From Episyrphus balteatus (lineage: Eukaryota > Arthropoda > Insecta > Diptera > Syrphidae): a DNA stretch of 64,000 nucleotides. The notes beneath the pieces are model-generated. The model did not search any database. It was not told the DNA's origin and saw only the letters and a program-made list of their open reading frames with translations. The stretch spans positions 1,302,001-1,366,000 of the forward strand of contig NC_079138.1 of NCBI RefSeq assembly GCF_945859705.1, written 5' to 3'. Every line of letters starts with the position of its first letter. Position 1 is the stretch's first letter. Both the position numbers and the translations under genes were made by a program. Below, in pieces: positions 45,680 through 58,380 of the stretch.

Positions 45680-47278
45680 TTTTCATAATCGAAAACCTGG
45701 TTGGGACAACTGGTTGCTGACTTATTTACAATCGAAATACCTCTATTTTTTTCTCAGATTCGGAAGCAGATATTTTTGGATCAAGGTCTCGAAAAATGTC
45801 TCGATATGAGCTCACAATGAATAGGCCTATCCATTTATGTAAAAATATAAAAAATTTATTTTTTTAGGATTTTCGGGAAAAATAAAGGTTCCCTTGCCTA
45901 GAAAAAACGTATTTTCAAAAAAGTTATCCAAATCCATCGAGTGATACATCAAAAGAAAGGCCTCTTTAAGCTCTATTCATAACCGAAAACCAAAAGTTTC
46001 TTGGACGTCTGGTTGCTGAATTATTTACAATCGAAATATTTTTTTTTTCCCTTACATTCGGAAGCAGATATTTTCGGATCAAGGTCTCGAAAAATGTTTT
46101 GGTTAACAGATATAAGCTCACAATGAATAGGCCTATCCATTTATGTAAAAAAAATTACAAACTAATTTTTTTAGGATTTTCGAGAAAAAATCAAGGTTAA
46201 CCCCTTGCCTAGAAAAAACGTATTTTCAAAAAAGTTATCCAAATCCATCGAGTGATGCATCAAAAGAAAGGCCTCTTTAAGCTCTATTCATAACCGAAAA
46301 CCAAAAGTTTCTTGGACGTCTGGTTGCTGAATTATTTACAATCGAAATACCTCTATTTTTTTCTTACATTCGGAAGCAGATATTTTTGGATCAAGGTCTC
46401 CAAAAATATTTTAGTTTACAGATATGAGCTCACAATGAATAGGCCTATCCATTTATGTAAAAATATGAAAAATTTATTTTTTTAGGATTTTCGAGAAAAA
46501 ATCAAGGTTAACCCCTTGCCTAAAAAAAACGTATTTTCAAAAAAGTTCTCCAAATCCATCGAGTGATACATCAAAATAAAGGCCTCTTTAAGCTCTATTC
46601 ATAACTGAAAACCAAAAGTTTCTTGGACGTCTGGTTGCTGAATTATTTACAATCGAAATATTTTTTTTCCCTTACGATCAAGGTCTCGAAAAATGTTTTG
46701 GTTAACAGATATAAGCTCACAATGAATAGGCCTATCCATTTATGTAAAAAAATGAAAAATTCAAATTTTAAGGATTTTCGAGAAAAAATCAAAATCAAAA
46801 TAATGTATCTTCAAAAAAGTTATCCAAATCCATCGAGTGATACATCAAAAGAAAGGCCTCTTTAAGCTCTATTCATAACCGAAAACCAAAAGTTTCTTGG
46901 ACGTCTGGTTGCTGAATTATTTACAATCGAAGTATATTTTTTTTTTCTCACATTCGGAAGTAGATATTTTTGGATCAAAGTCTTGAAAAATGTTTTGGTT
47001 TACAGATATGAGCTCAAAATGAATAGGCCTATCCATTTATGGAAAAATATTACAGATTTATTTTTTTTAGATTTTTGAGAAAAAATCAATGCCTAAGAAA
47101 AACGTATTTTCAAAAAAGTTCTCAAAATCCATCGAGTGATACATCAAAACAAAAGCAATGCCTCCTTAAGCTCAATTCATAACTGAAAACCAAAAGTTTC
47201 TTGGACGTCTGGTTGCTGAATTATTTACAATCGAAATATGTATATATTTTTTCTTACATTCTGAAGCAGATATTTTTT
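45680..47278 (+). repeat. Tandem array 2, six copies, same 310-bp unit as array 1
   Basis: The marker GGACGTCTGGTTGCTGAATT, with variants in the first copy, occurs at 45704, 46003, 46314, 46625, 46899 and 47203 (spacings 299, 311, 311, 274, 304). The orientation is the same as array 1. The edge copies are more diverged, while the inner ones are nearly identical to array 1. The array ends abruptly at the A/T-rich tail of the retroelement relic at 47282. Confidence 0.95.
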
Positions 47279-47281
47279 GTT

Positions 47282-47891
47282 TTATTTATTTATTTATTCA
47301 TCTACAGATATAAATCTTACTACTTACAATTTTGATATAAAAATATAATTAAATAACTTAAAGCTAATTTATAATATGCTTTGCAATTGGATTTTAAATT
47401 CACATCTGTTTGTAGAAAGATCAAGTTCATTACATATAGTGTTGAAAAATTTTATGCATCTAGAAAATGGTTCGTTGCAACCATAATTACATCTATGTTT
47501 AGGATTGTTAAAGAAATGACAAAGACGCAATCTTCTATCCGGAATATAGATTTCAAAATCAAAATGATTTGTGGGCATTTGATACGGTGTATGAAAATAC
47601 ATCATGGACAAACAGTACACACTGAACAGAACGCCTTTTTTTGTAAAGAATCAAGTCTAATCAAAGCACATCTTGACGGATATGAAGGAGTATCTATTCT
47701 CTATTTCAGTTGCTTGTGAAAGCCTTTTGAACTCTTTCAATACGAGTTATCCCAATGGAAGTAGAAGGAGACCAAACAATTGAACAATACTCAAGAATCG
47801 GACGAACTAATGACATGTACACTGATTTCACAGCATAATTTCTTGATTTCTTGAGATATTGAGACGCCACACAAAACCAATCAATACGCAA
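47282..47891 (-). pseudogene. Non-LTR retrotransposon relic with (AAAT)n tail
   Basis: The minus strand reads SLVRPILEYCSIVWSPSTSI, then RIERVQKAF, then after a frame break PSYPSRCALIRLDSLQ. In another frame it reads RRLRLCHFFNNPKHRCNYG. This is the conserved post-RT C-terminal order of jockey/I/R1-like elements. The minus strand ends in AAATAAATAAATAAATAAAA at about 47282-47302, a short simple-repeat tail like those of several non-LTR clades, directly abutting tandem array 2. The copy is 5' truncated and frame-shifted. Confidence 0.65.
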
Positions 47892-50800
47892 ACTGAGATT
47901 TATACTCAGGATAAACCCCTCTTCAAAACTGCATCCAAATTAGCTGACAGCACAACTTTTTTCGGACTTTTCCCCTTGACTGAACTATTTATGTATTTTA
48001 GTTTTATGGGAAGAAACACAATTTTGCTGGATAAACTACAAGAAAATGCAATTAACTTTACTTTACAAATTTTGATTTGTTTTTTTTTGCATTCTTTATA
48101 GCAGATTTTTCTTTTCGAATTTTCTTAACAGACTTTTATAAAAGATCGAACTCGTGAACACCAATTATAAAAGATCTTTTATTTTTAAATCTTTTATGAG
48201 TTATCTATAATATTTAAACGTTTTCTTCTGCAGTTCGAAATTTTCAAATGGTTGAATTTGAGCTGAATATTTTGATGCTTAGGTAGGCATTATATTTTTT
48301 GAAATAGCTCATGAATTCTTTGAATTGTTTGAAGTTTTGTTTTGAAGTTAACCATTAACCTCATAAGAAAAAAAATGAATGGCAGAAATTTCTGTGTTTT
48401 TCAACGGTGTACTTGTCACCAATTATGATGGTTGAAAAATAGACAAGCTTTTTACCAAATTAATATATTTATTAAATTTAAAATTACATAACAGTAAAAA
48501 GAAAGAATTAGTTAAAAATATTTGAAAAATTAAATACAAGTTATTCTTATGAAAGTAGAATCGATAATGAAAAGTTTCTATTGACGTTCTAGTTTTGAAT
48601 TGTAAGAATTTATAAACTACTTTATATAGTTTAAGTCACAACAGGTGGCCATAAGAATTCTCTGAATTTTACGTCAGCATTTCAGCAAATCCTCTTTCGC
48701 AAATCTGGTTCCCCTATTATCAGGTTAATATTAATATTACCTATATAATCTCTACAACGAAGATGCATACGTATCACCTTACGTGAACTGAATTGGGACG
48801 ATCCTTTAAACCCTCCTCCCTACGGAGATCTATAATTGTAAAATAAAGTCTCATGAAGAAAAGTGAGAATAAGTTCCAAAGTTTTCGCTTTTCTTTGTGA
48901 GACTTTTAAACAGTTTACTTTATAAATCTTAATTGTAAGCGTTGGCTTTTTTTTTATTGAATTTTTTTTTCGTTTAAAGTAATTTTTTAAAGAAAACTTT
49001 AACGGGAGACATAGAAGGCAATGGTCTTTGTAAAATGTTGCTTTAATTTTTCCATTTTTTTTTTTACAGGAAACCGTTATTTTTACCCCACCTGAGTTCA
49101 GTTTTCAGAAAAATAGAATTCATAAATATGGATTCATAATTAACTTTGGCACAATCTATGGTACAAAATCATGACCCCAACATAATCTTAGGTCACAATC
49201 TAAACAGTATGGCTCGATCCCGTATTATAATTATAATATTTTATTTTTTAACTTAAAAAAAAAAAATATCAACCGTACCACCCCCCTTTCTTCCCGTATC
49301 ATAATTATTTATTTTTTTTGCCTACTTTGACCGAAATAGAAGGAAGCATTTAACAACCCCATTAGAGAGAACCTAGTAAAAAAAAAACATATATTTAAAA
49401 CAAGTACAGAGCAGATACATTTATGCATGGTAACTTAGGTCAAAATAAATAGTTTATGCTATACCCTATTGTTATACTCATAAATCCCAACAGCAATTTG
49501 AACTTAAACATCACCAGTGCTTATTTTTTTTTTCGGAAATACGCTGATCTCTTCCTGTCCACAGCAAAAAACAAATAAAACACAATTATAATGCGTTCCA
49601 TAACTCGAAATAGAAAAAAAAATGAATGTAAGAGCGTCATAATTTTGTATAGTTAACCGGACATAGTTGATTAAGCCCCCATACTCTTTGGGTGATATTT
49701 AGTGAGTATGATAAATCACACAGATATTGTAGGGGTTACGTTTTGGGAATGTGGAATGTGGTTTTCAAATCATGAATATAGATAGATGCATATGATTGGG
49801 GTGTAGGTATAGTATATGGGACGGAGATACTCGAAAATCTAGACATATGTATGTTGACCTTTTTTGCTGATATATTCTGTCCGACTGAGAAGTATAAATC
49901 AAATCAAATTACTTACAATACATTTCGTGCTTCGGAGAGATGGTGGATGTGCAGGGTGTATAATGCTGATGATTGTTAAAGTATCCACGATCACACTCTG
50001 CATCGCTTGATTTAGTTCAGATTCAATAAATGAGGTTTTCAATAGATAATATAAGATAGATAGATAAGGTTTTTTCTCTCTTTTTGTTTAACAAATATTT
50101 AATTCTGGTTTTGATAATGCAGACATACTACACAAACTGCAAATACGAATAGTTGATTTTAAGTGTATAGAATCCCAATCCCCAATTTTGATCAAAAAGT
50201 GTTTGATTTTGAGGGAATTCATTTGTTTTTCTTACCACCTTTTTTTTTTCTTTTTGTGAAAAACTGCGCTTTATTGTATCAAATTGTATGCAAGACCTAA
50301 TCGAGTAATCCGACATGTACTTTGAAGGCATAATTCCGAGCATTATGTGCCAAAGAAATGCGTATAATATACATACCTATTTTAAATTAAACTAAATCTG
50401 ATTGTACCTAAATAGATGCATCTGGATATTAGTTCGAGTTCTATCTATCTACCCCCACCCATTACTTTAAAAGATTCTTTTTAGTTTAGGGTTTGTAATA
50501 GAAAATGTTCCGTAAAACAAGCCGCCCCCACCCAAACGATATCAACAAGTTTGGTTTAGCTTTTCTGTACAATTTTATACTAATTGAGTTGAACATTTTG
50601 ATTATATTTTAGTCAGCTTCCTAACATATATCCCTTTAGTTCGTAGCGAGATTTCGTAACGTTTAAAGGTCTGTCTGCGTCCGATCACAAAATAAGTATT
50701 TCCATTTTTTATTGATCCTTATCATTATTCAGACTAAAAACCAAATAACAAAAAAAAAAAAAACAAAAAAAAAATAAACACCCAAAAACATGTGCATGTT

Positions 50801-51365
50801 TTTCTTTTACACTTAAGCAAAATAAAATTGAAATTTTAAACCCAAAGACATTCGAAACTAAAAAATATCCATAAACATTCTCTTCAAATAATATTTATCC
50901 TGTTTTTGCTAAATGGTGCGGATATTAAAACTTCAACTAAAATTGACCGCCTTTTTTGCTAATAGAAAAACCATAAGTGCGTTAAATATAAAACAAAAAA
51001 AATATATATATATATTTAATAAAATTATTAACAAAGTGTTAACAAAAAAATAATTTATTTAATAAGAAGTGATGTGATGAGCTTTCCAATGGAAATAAAA
51101 CAATCAATTTCAAGAAAGTGTTTATAAAATTTATAAAATATATAAATAAATCAGCAAAGTAACTTTTGAACATCTACAAAGCCTGGCGATTTTGTTAGTA
51201 ATAAAAATAAACGTGAGGATATGGGAGATACAACGGATATCCCTTACCAAATAGACAACTGATTTACAAACCTGCTTCGCATACACCTACAACTTTGAAC
51301 CATAATTGGATTTAAGTAGCAGTAGTTTAACATAAAAGAATAAACACTTAGGACTCTACCAATTT
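47892..51365. other. Intergenic, no gene recognised
   Basis: AT-rich spacer with scattered C-rich words (for example CCACCCCCC near 49281). It contains one possible minus-strand noncoding exon, listed at 49917. No open frame resembled a known protein. Confidence 0.5.
49917..50060 (-). other. Possible noncoding 5' exon, minus strand
   Basis: The minus strand shows a less AT-rich block (CATCCACCATCTCTCCGAAG) ending in a perfect donor ATGTATT|GTAAGT at 49917. It could be a distal 5' UTR exon of drop out, about 10.8 kb upstream of its ATG. There is no promoter or acceptor evidence, so this is speculative. Confidence 0.2.
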
Positions 51366-51585
51366 AGAGCTCACGTTAATATTTATCTGAATTCTACATA
51401 TTTCATCATACCAAAAACCAATTTAATACTCAGTTTAAAGGCTAACGCTCGGTTAAATTTTATAGTTGGGAATCTCAACTATAAAATTTAACCGAGCGTA
51501 AGCCTTTAAACTGACTATTAAATTGATAATTGGTATCGTGAAATATGTAGAATTTAGTTAAATTATAAAGTGAGCTTTATATTTT
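51366..51585. mobile_element. Long perfect-type hairpin, about 220 bp
   Basis: The core arm AGTTTAAAGGCTAACGCTCG (about 51434) is followed after about 17 more bases by a loop near 51470. The inverse arm, CGAGCGTAAGCCTTTAAACT, then follows. Pairing continues outward through TTCTACATATTTCATCATAC / GTGAAATATGTAGAA to AGAGCTCAC (51366) and GTGAGCTTT (51585). It is non-coding and consistent with a small fold-back MITE. Confidence 0.75.
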
Positions 51586-53520
51586 ATTAATACCCAAAAC
51601 AATATTCGATAATTTTTGTTATAAAAATAAGTTACTTTTTCAAATCTTGAAACAAGGACAAGGATCTTTGGAGCCTTTTCAATATTAAAACGATGAAATC
51701 ATATTAACTTTATACTCTGAAGTAATTATCAACGAAATGTTCTGGCTGCATCCTGGGCACCTACAATACTTAACTAATAATTTTGCTTGTTATAAAGCCT
51801 TCCAGATACTTCCAAATGCTTCTGTTAAACTTTTAAGAAGCATACATACATAAGAAACTTTGAAAACTCAAGAAATTTCCTTCTTATTTCGAGTTTTTCT
51901 ATTGTACAAATATTTAATTTACAGAAAAACAAGAAAGAAATGAAATGCAAATAACATAATATTCATATTTCACGGTTTATTTTTTAAACTACTCACTATC
52001 ATTTAAGTTGCCAACGAAATATCGACAAAAGTTTATTTAACTAAACTAATTTCTTTTAGGACTTTTTTTGTTGTACAAAATTATATTGCTGCGTAAAGTC
52101 TGTTTTTAAGTATTGTTTTTATAGGGAAGTTTTTCTTATGGTGGGCCAACATCAAACCCCCCACCCCTTCAAACTTTCCATAATTGGAAACATAAATAAC
52201 ATTAAAATTTGAATGTAATAAATACTTTTCCATCTGTGACTCTCACATTTTTTGCTCTTCGAGTCAAAAAAAAAGTTCCAAAAAAGGTTTAAAGTATTTA
52301 ATTTTTAAAACGTCTTCAAAAAAATAATAAATAAAAACAAAATATAGTCCACGGACTCCTTCGCAATTTGCTACTTACAAAGTAGTGCTAAATCTCCCTA
52401 GACCTTTCTGTGAGCCATTTTCGTTTCCATAATGTAGTTTTTGGAACTCTGAGTGGTTTGGATGTTTTTTTTCCAGCCTATTTCTTATTTTTGGACGACA
52501 TCAAGGGCTTTTGATATTGTGTCCTCAGTCCATTTTCACAATAAAAATAAAAATGTAAAAATTATTTTCAAATGACATACCTACTATGCCCTATGCCAGT
52601 TTAGCCGAGTGCTCAGAACGGAAAGTAATATTGCCCACTAGGTTTCTTTCTTTTTTAATTCAAGTTATAATACCAAAGATTTCTAAGCCAACTTATTTCA
52701 GTAAATTAATACGAAATACTTCATACTTACATATATTAGTTGCTTTCTTGGATGTTCAATGTTATTTTTTAAAGGTAGTCAAAAAATTTTTCATAAAATT
52801 CTTAAAAATTTGTTCATCATGTATCAACTAAATTTATCCCTGAAATTTTGCTTAAAGCTCAATTTATAATTGATGTAAATGTATAATTTCAAATAATTTG
52901 TATTAAGAGGTTTAACTTGTTATAATTTTAATTATTACCTATAATTTAACTTTTGCTCAAAAGGACTATAGTTTGTTGTAACGATGAAATAAGTGAAATG
53001 AAAAAAATTAAGTATGTCTACTTTTTGAGATGACTAAGAACAGTTTGACCTGTAAAATGTTAAAATAATTACTTTTTCGATAATTTGTTAAGTTACAGGG
53101 CGTCTTAAAAGAGCATTTACCGATACCAAAAACAAAAATGCTCCCGCCGACCTTTTTCGACTTTTCGTACAAAACCTCTGTTGGTACGGTTATAATCGTC
53201 GGTCACCGTCTATGGTTTTGTTGTTCACATAAAAAAAATTTATTGCTGAGATAGAAGTTTTGATATATTTATATTTATAATTATTTTATTTAAAAGTTTC
53301 AAATTGCTAAACAACCAAAAAGAATACAAATTCTCAACCCTAAATTTATTATATATTTTGTTTTTTTTTTTTCTCTTTGCAAGACTAATAAAGTGGGGAC
53401 GACCATATCTCCCGTCCACTTAAATATCTCATCTGGATTTAAGAAAGTGAAGGATCTTAAATAGTATATATATATCCATTTTTTTCTGTTGTATTGTCGT
53501 CGATTTCATTGAGGCAAATC

Positions 53521-56500
53521 ATGTCTGCTGGAATTGACCGAGAACTAGTTGAAACTTTAAACTTAAGAAACAAACGAAACGATGAGAACATTGAATTGCC
53601 TGGAATCAATAGCTCTTCGGATGCAGTACCATCTTCACCATTGCCCTCAGTCATAACGACAACTTCACACCAGGTAATTTGGAGTTTGGACCTAGGGCCT
53701 GTTTCTAAGCTTTTTTACATCAAATATATCAGCGACCTTAAAAATCAGTAGTTGAGTCAGATTGAACACCAGAAAATACATTTTCCAAAAAGTCAAATAG
53801 CTCGAATAAATTAGCTGATGTAACTGATTTAGTTTGCTGTGAGACAGGGTCCAGAAAAATATATTTTGCTTAAACATTTATTTGACTGATGAAAAATATA
53901 TATTTTTTTTTTAATCATTGATCTTAAATTCTCTTTTTTGTGATTCTTCTTCTAATAGATTGCAAAAACACACAACGTTCCTGAACGTGGTTCATGGTCG
54001 TCAAAATTAGATTTTATTTTATCAGTGGTGGGGCTAGCGATTGGATTAGGTAATGTTTGGCGTTTTCCTTATTTGTGTTACAAAAATGGCGGAGGGGCAT
54101 TCCTGGTGCCGTATTTCTTAACACTTATACTTGCTGGCATTCCAATGTTTTTTATGGAACTTGCACTTGGACAAATGCTTACAATAGGTGGACTTGGAGT
54201 CTTTAAAATTGCTCCCATATTCAAAGGTAAATATATTATACTGGAAGGTATTGATATCCGTTTTCTCTTCAAAAATTCAATTAAAAAAAAAAACTTAAAC
54301 ACTATCGTCGCGTTTATAAAAAATTCTTAAAAAACTGGTAAAGAATATAGGTTTATAATGACATCATTTTAAACTCAACACCAAAATTGTTTTTTGAGAT
54401 TAAGCTTTCAAAATACTCCAATGCAAAGGTTAGTATCTTGGCCTTCACGACATCTGTGCCAATAAATAAATTTAATGATAAAAACAAAAGTACTCTCACG
54501 GTTTGCGATTGTCAAATATAACAATTGATAGTTGATGAATATCTACTGAAATTTGTTTTTTTTTACCTCTAATTTATGGGAAAACTGGCCAACTTTTGTA
54601 ATGAAAGTTTTCAATTACATTTCAATTAATAACGGTTGACATCATTATTCATTTTCAAAACTTTGGTTAGATAAGAAATATGATATCGCAATTTGATTTT
54701 TCTAACTGTCAATTAACAGTTTTTAACCGCAGTAAGAATGTTATAAAAGAAAAGAACATGTTCAAAATATATTTCAATTCATTTCAACGCCTATTGTAAC
54801 ATCCGAGATTGTATTAAAATTTGAAGAAGTTGCGGAAATCTTACCTAACTACATACACTACCAATGCATGAAAGTTAGCTAAAACACTTCCATTTATTTT
54901 ATTTAACAACTCTCAGGAATAGGTTATGCTGCTGCAGTCATGTCTTGCTGGATGAACGTTTATTATATCGTTATTCTGGCCTGGGCTACTTTTTACTTTT
55001 TCATGTCTATGAGAGCAGGTAATAATTACTTATTTAAGTTCATACATCAAAATATAATAAGTCCCTGCATATTCATGAATCTTGAGTAATTCTACTATAT
55101 GTTGCATGTAAAGCATGTCATTTGATGTGTAAATTTTAACAAGGTGACTTAAGTAAATATTTTTAATGTTATTCTTTCGTCTTCATTTTAAATTATAATA
55201 AAAAACGAAAATAGATGTACCATGGCGAACATGCAATAATGTATGGAACACTATAAATTGTGTTAATCCATATGAAAGAAAGGAACTTCTTTGTTGGGAT
55301 CAAATTAATAAAGTTAATGGAACTGTTAAGAAAATTTGTTCAGTAGCAGCCAGTAATGTATCAGCATCAGATCTTTCAGATCCAGTGAAAGAATTTTGGG
55401 AGTAAGTTTACTTTTTTTTGTTGCATTGATATAAATGTAGGTACATTTATATGTTTTTTTTTTTTAATTTCCAAACAGACGTCGTGCACTTCAAATATCT
55501 CCTGGAATTGATCAGGTGGGCAGCATTAGATGGGAATTAGCTGGAACTCTTTTAACTGTATGGATAATTTGCTACTTCTGTATATGGAAAGGTGTTAAAT
55601 GGACTGGCAAAGTTGTTTATTTTACTGCTCTATTTCCCTATGTGTTGTTAACTATTTTACTTATTCGTGGAATTACATTGCCTGGAGCTTTAGAAGGAAT
55701 AAAGTTTTATGTTATACCAAATTTTTCGAAACTTTCCGAATCGGAGGTAAGAAAAAACTCAGCATTCAAATTGACAAAAATAAATAGCATAATTTTTTTT
55801 TTTGTATTTTTAATAATTCTGAAGAAACTCAATTAAAAAAACAGTTTTTTTTTTTGTCATTTTGAAACTTTAAGGATTTTATTAAATTCAAGACTAAATT
55901 TATGAAATAGGTGTGGATCGATGCAGTTACACAAATCTTCTTCTCTTATGGACTTGGATTAGGCACTCTTGTAGCCCTTGGAAGCTATAATAAATTTACG
56001 AACAACGTCTATAAGTACATATATATAAAATTTAAAAAAAAAATTAAAAAAAAAAAAAAACATTTCATAACATCGCTGCTTTTCTTTTAAACAGGGATGC
56101 TCTTATCGTGTGTTCAGTCAATTCTAGTACAAGTATGTTTTCTGGGTTTGTTATATTTTCAATTATCGGATTTATGGCTCATGAACAACAGAGACCTGTT
56201 GCGGAAGTAGCGGTATCGGGTAAGCATTTTCCATTACGTATATGAATAAAAATACCTAATTGCATAAGAGTTACGTTATTTTTAAGGTCCCGGACTTGCT
56301 TTCTTGGTATATCCATCGGCTGTCTTACAGTTACCTGGATCACCTTTATGGTCCTGCTTGTTCTTCTTTATGATACTTCTTATTGGATTGGATTCACAGT
56401 TTTGTACGATGGAAGGTTTTATAACTGCCATCATAGATGAATGGCCACAGTTGTTAAGAAAACGCAAAGAAATTTTTATTGCTATTGTCTGTCTTCTTAG

Positions 56501-57573
56501 TTACCTAATTGGATTGACGTGCATTACGCAGGTAATATTTTTATACTTATGCTTTGAGATCTTGTTTCAAGCATTTTATACTAGGTTCATACATATATTC
56601 ATAATGTATTTAAAGTTTTTTAGAAAAGTGGTTAACGCAATTATATAAACTGTATAAAGAATGTTTAATTGAAACTTTAGTTTCTTTGATTTAACTTTAT
56701 GGAAGATTTACGTTGTTACTTTTAGTTAAAAATTTTCGTATTGGACAGTTTAATAAATTTTAAAATTTTATAAATAAAACTTAATTTTGTAGTAAAGTTC
56801 AGTTTTTCAATCTCTTTTTGTATAAACTGACATAAATATAAAAATATCATTCAAAACATCGCTGCAAATGTCATAGATTAACCATTAAGTAGTAAATGCT
56901 TGATATTTCTGAAACCTTATACAAATATATTATAAGCTAATTTGTTCACTGTTAACTTTCACCAGGGAGGAATGTATGTATTTCAAATTTTGGACTCTTA
57001 CGCTGTCAGTGGTTTTTGCCTACTCTGGTTGATTTTCTTCGAATGTGTTTCGATTTCATGGTTCTACGGAGTTGATCGATTCTACGATGGAATCAAGGAT
57101 ATGATTGGATATTATCCAATGGGATGGTGGAAGTTCTGCTGGTGTTTTACAACTCCTGCGATTTGCTTCGTGAGCTTTTTGATAGAAATTGCAAAATATT
57201 CAAATTAAAATAAATTTTTTTTTGTGTTACAGGGTGTATTTATATTTAATTTGGTTGAATGGACACCTGTTAAATACTTAGGTTATAGCTATCCGCTTTG
57301 GGCTCAGGCTTTTGGATGGTTTACAGCTTTATCATCAATGCTTTATATTCCTGCATACATGATTTGGCTTTGGAATAAAACACCTGGAGACAAAGAAACT
57401 GTAAGTGTTTTTTTTTAATAAAAAAGACAACAAGGACACAAATTTAAATATTTTTCTATAATTAATTCTAGAAAATTGGACTTATTGTTAGAATAGCTGA
57501 TGACGTAAAGACCCTTCGGGCGAAAATGCAACAGGAAAATCAAAAACAAATGGAAGATATGTATTCGTTGTAG
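53521..57573 (+). CDS. Gat: Sodium- and chloride-dependent GABA transporter (SLC6)
   Basis: The product is a plasma-membrane SLC6 symporter that clears GABA with Na+ and Cl-, in glia in Drosophila. Eleven coding exons: 53521-53673, 53959-54226, 54917-55018, 55215-55401, 55479-55746, 55911-56014, 56095-56219, 56287-56531, 56966-57169, 57233-57400, 57472-57573 (TAG). All phases agree, giving 641 aa, the usual length. TM1 has [20 protein letters not shown]. The loop after TM3 has the Cys pair in [10 protein letters not shown] plus N-glycosylation sites NGT and NVS. TM6 reads [22 protein letters not shown]8 reads [14 protein letters not shown], followed by [17 protein letters not shown]. These match GAT-type transporters better than monoamine carriers, which have an Asp in TM1. 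ATG 53521 was chosen because the N-terminus [16 protein letters not shown] resembles fly Gat and no upstream in-frame ATG was seen. Confidence 0.93.
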
Positions 57574-57970
57574 AATTTTTCTTTTAGATTTTCATCATAT
57601 TTGTTCGAAAAAAACCCACACGAATCTGCACAAAAAAAAAAAAAAATACCTAAAGTACTAAGGAGATCTAATAGGAATTCAATTGAAAATATCTATAAAT
57701 ATGCAAGGTTATGAAGTTTTATAAAAGCCAAATTTTATATAAGTTAACAAAAGTAATTAAACTTTTATTATGCTATGACATTTTTACTTATAATGGACAA
57801 GATTCCTATACTTAATGTAATATTTTTTGTTAAAGTATTAAAATTAAATTAATAATGAAATTAAAATGATAACATTTAATTAAAACAAAAAATTGTTAAC
57901 AAATATATTTTCCTTTCTTATGTTGATTTAATAAATTTATTTACATTTATACCTGACACCCAGTATATAA
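57574..57970 (+). other. Gat 3' UTR and flank
   Basis: AT-rich sequence after the Gat stop. AATAAATTTATTT near 57932 contains a possible poly(A) signal. No other feature was seen before the MITE-like element. Confidence 0.45.
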
Positions 57971-58127
57971 TAGCTCTGTTCCATTGGAGGTGGTAGTTTA
58001 CTCGTGAGTAGAAATGTAGTACAACAACTTCGAATTCCTACATCCTCGAGTAGAAGATCATGTGTTAATTTCTGTACTAGATCAACCTACTTAGAGTAAA
58101 CTACCCACCTCCAATGGAGCGGGGCTA
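57971..58127. mobile_element. Compact MITE-like element, 33-bp inverted ends
   Basis: The left end TAGCTCTGTTCCATTGGAGG continues GTGGTAGTTTACTC. The right end, GAGTAAACTACCCACCTCCA at 58094, continues to GGGGCTA at 58127. The two are inverse with a few mismatches. The flanks TATATAA and GTTATATAT could hold a short duplicated AT target. Only about 160 bp long, it lies 400 bp past the Gat stop codon. Confidence 0.7.
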
Positions 58128-58380
58128 GTTATATATTAATAATTTTTCAAAGATACACCTAAATTTAAAGTTACAAATAGATTCTCTCATTTTAAAACTA
58201 TGTTTTCAGTACTAAATATAAAATTAAAATAAAATGAAAACAATTTTTTTTTTTTTTGTTTTTAATGAAAATTGAATTCACATTATGAATAGTTAATAAA
58301 AATATAAAACCGAACATTTATTTTAGTGCAGCTTATTTTTAATTTTTCCACTACATAACGAAAAAATATTTTAAATATTG

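Noticed and set aside
30113..47278. CRISPR array
   Set aside because: The repeat units are about 310 bp with no short repeat/spacer alternation, and the host is a eukaryote. They are satellite-like tandem arrays.
52586..52831. 81-codon frame upstream of Gat
   Set aside because: It is AT-rich, shows no domain and is not linked to Gat by splice signals.
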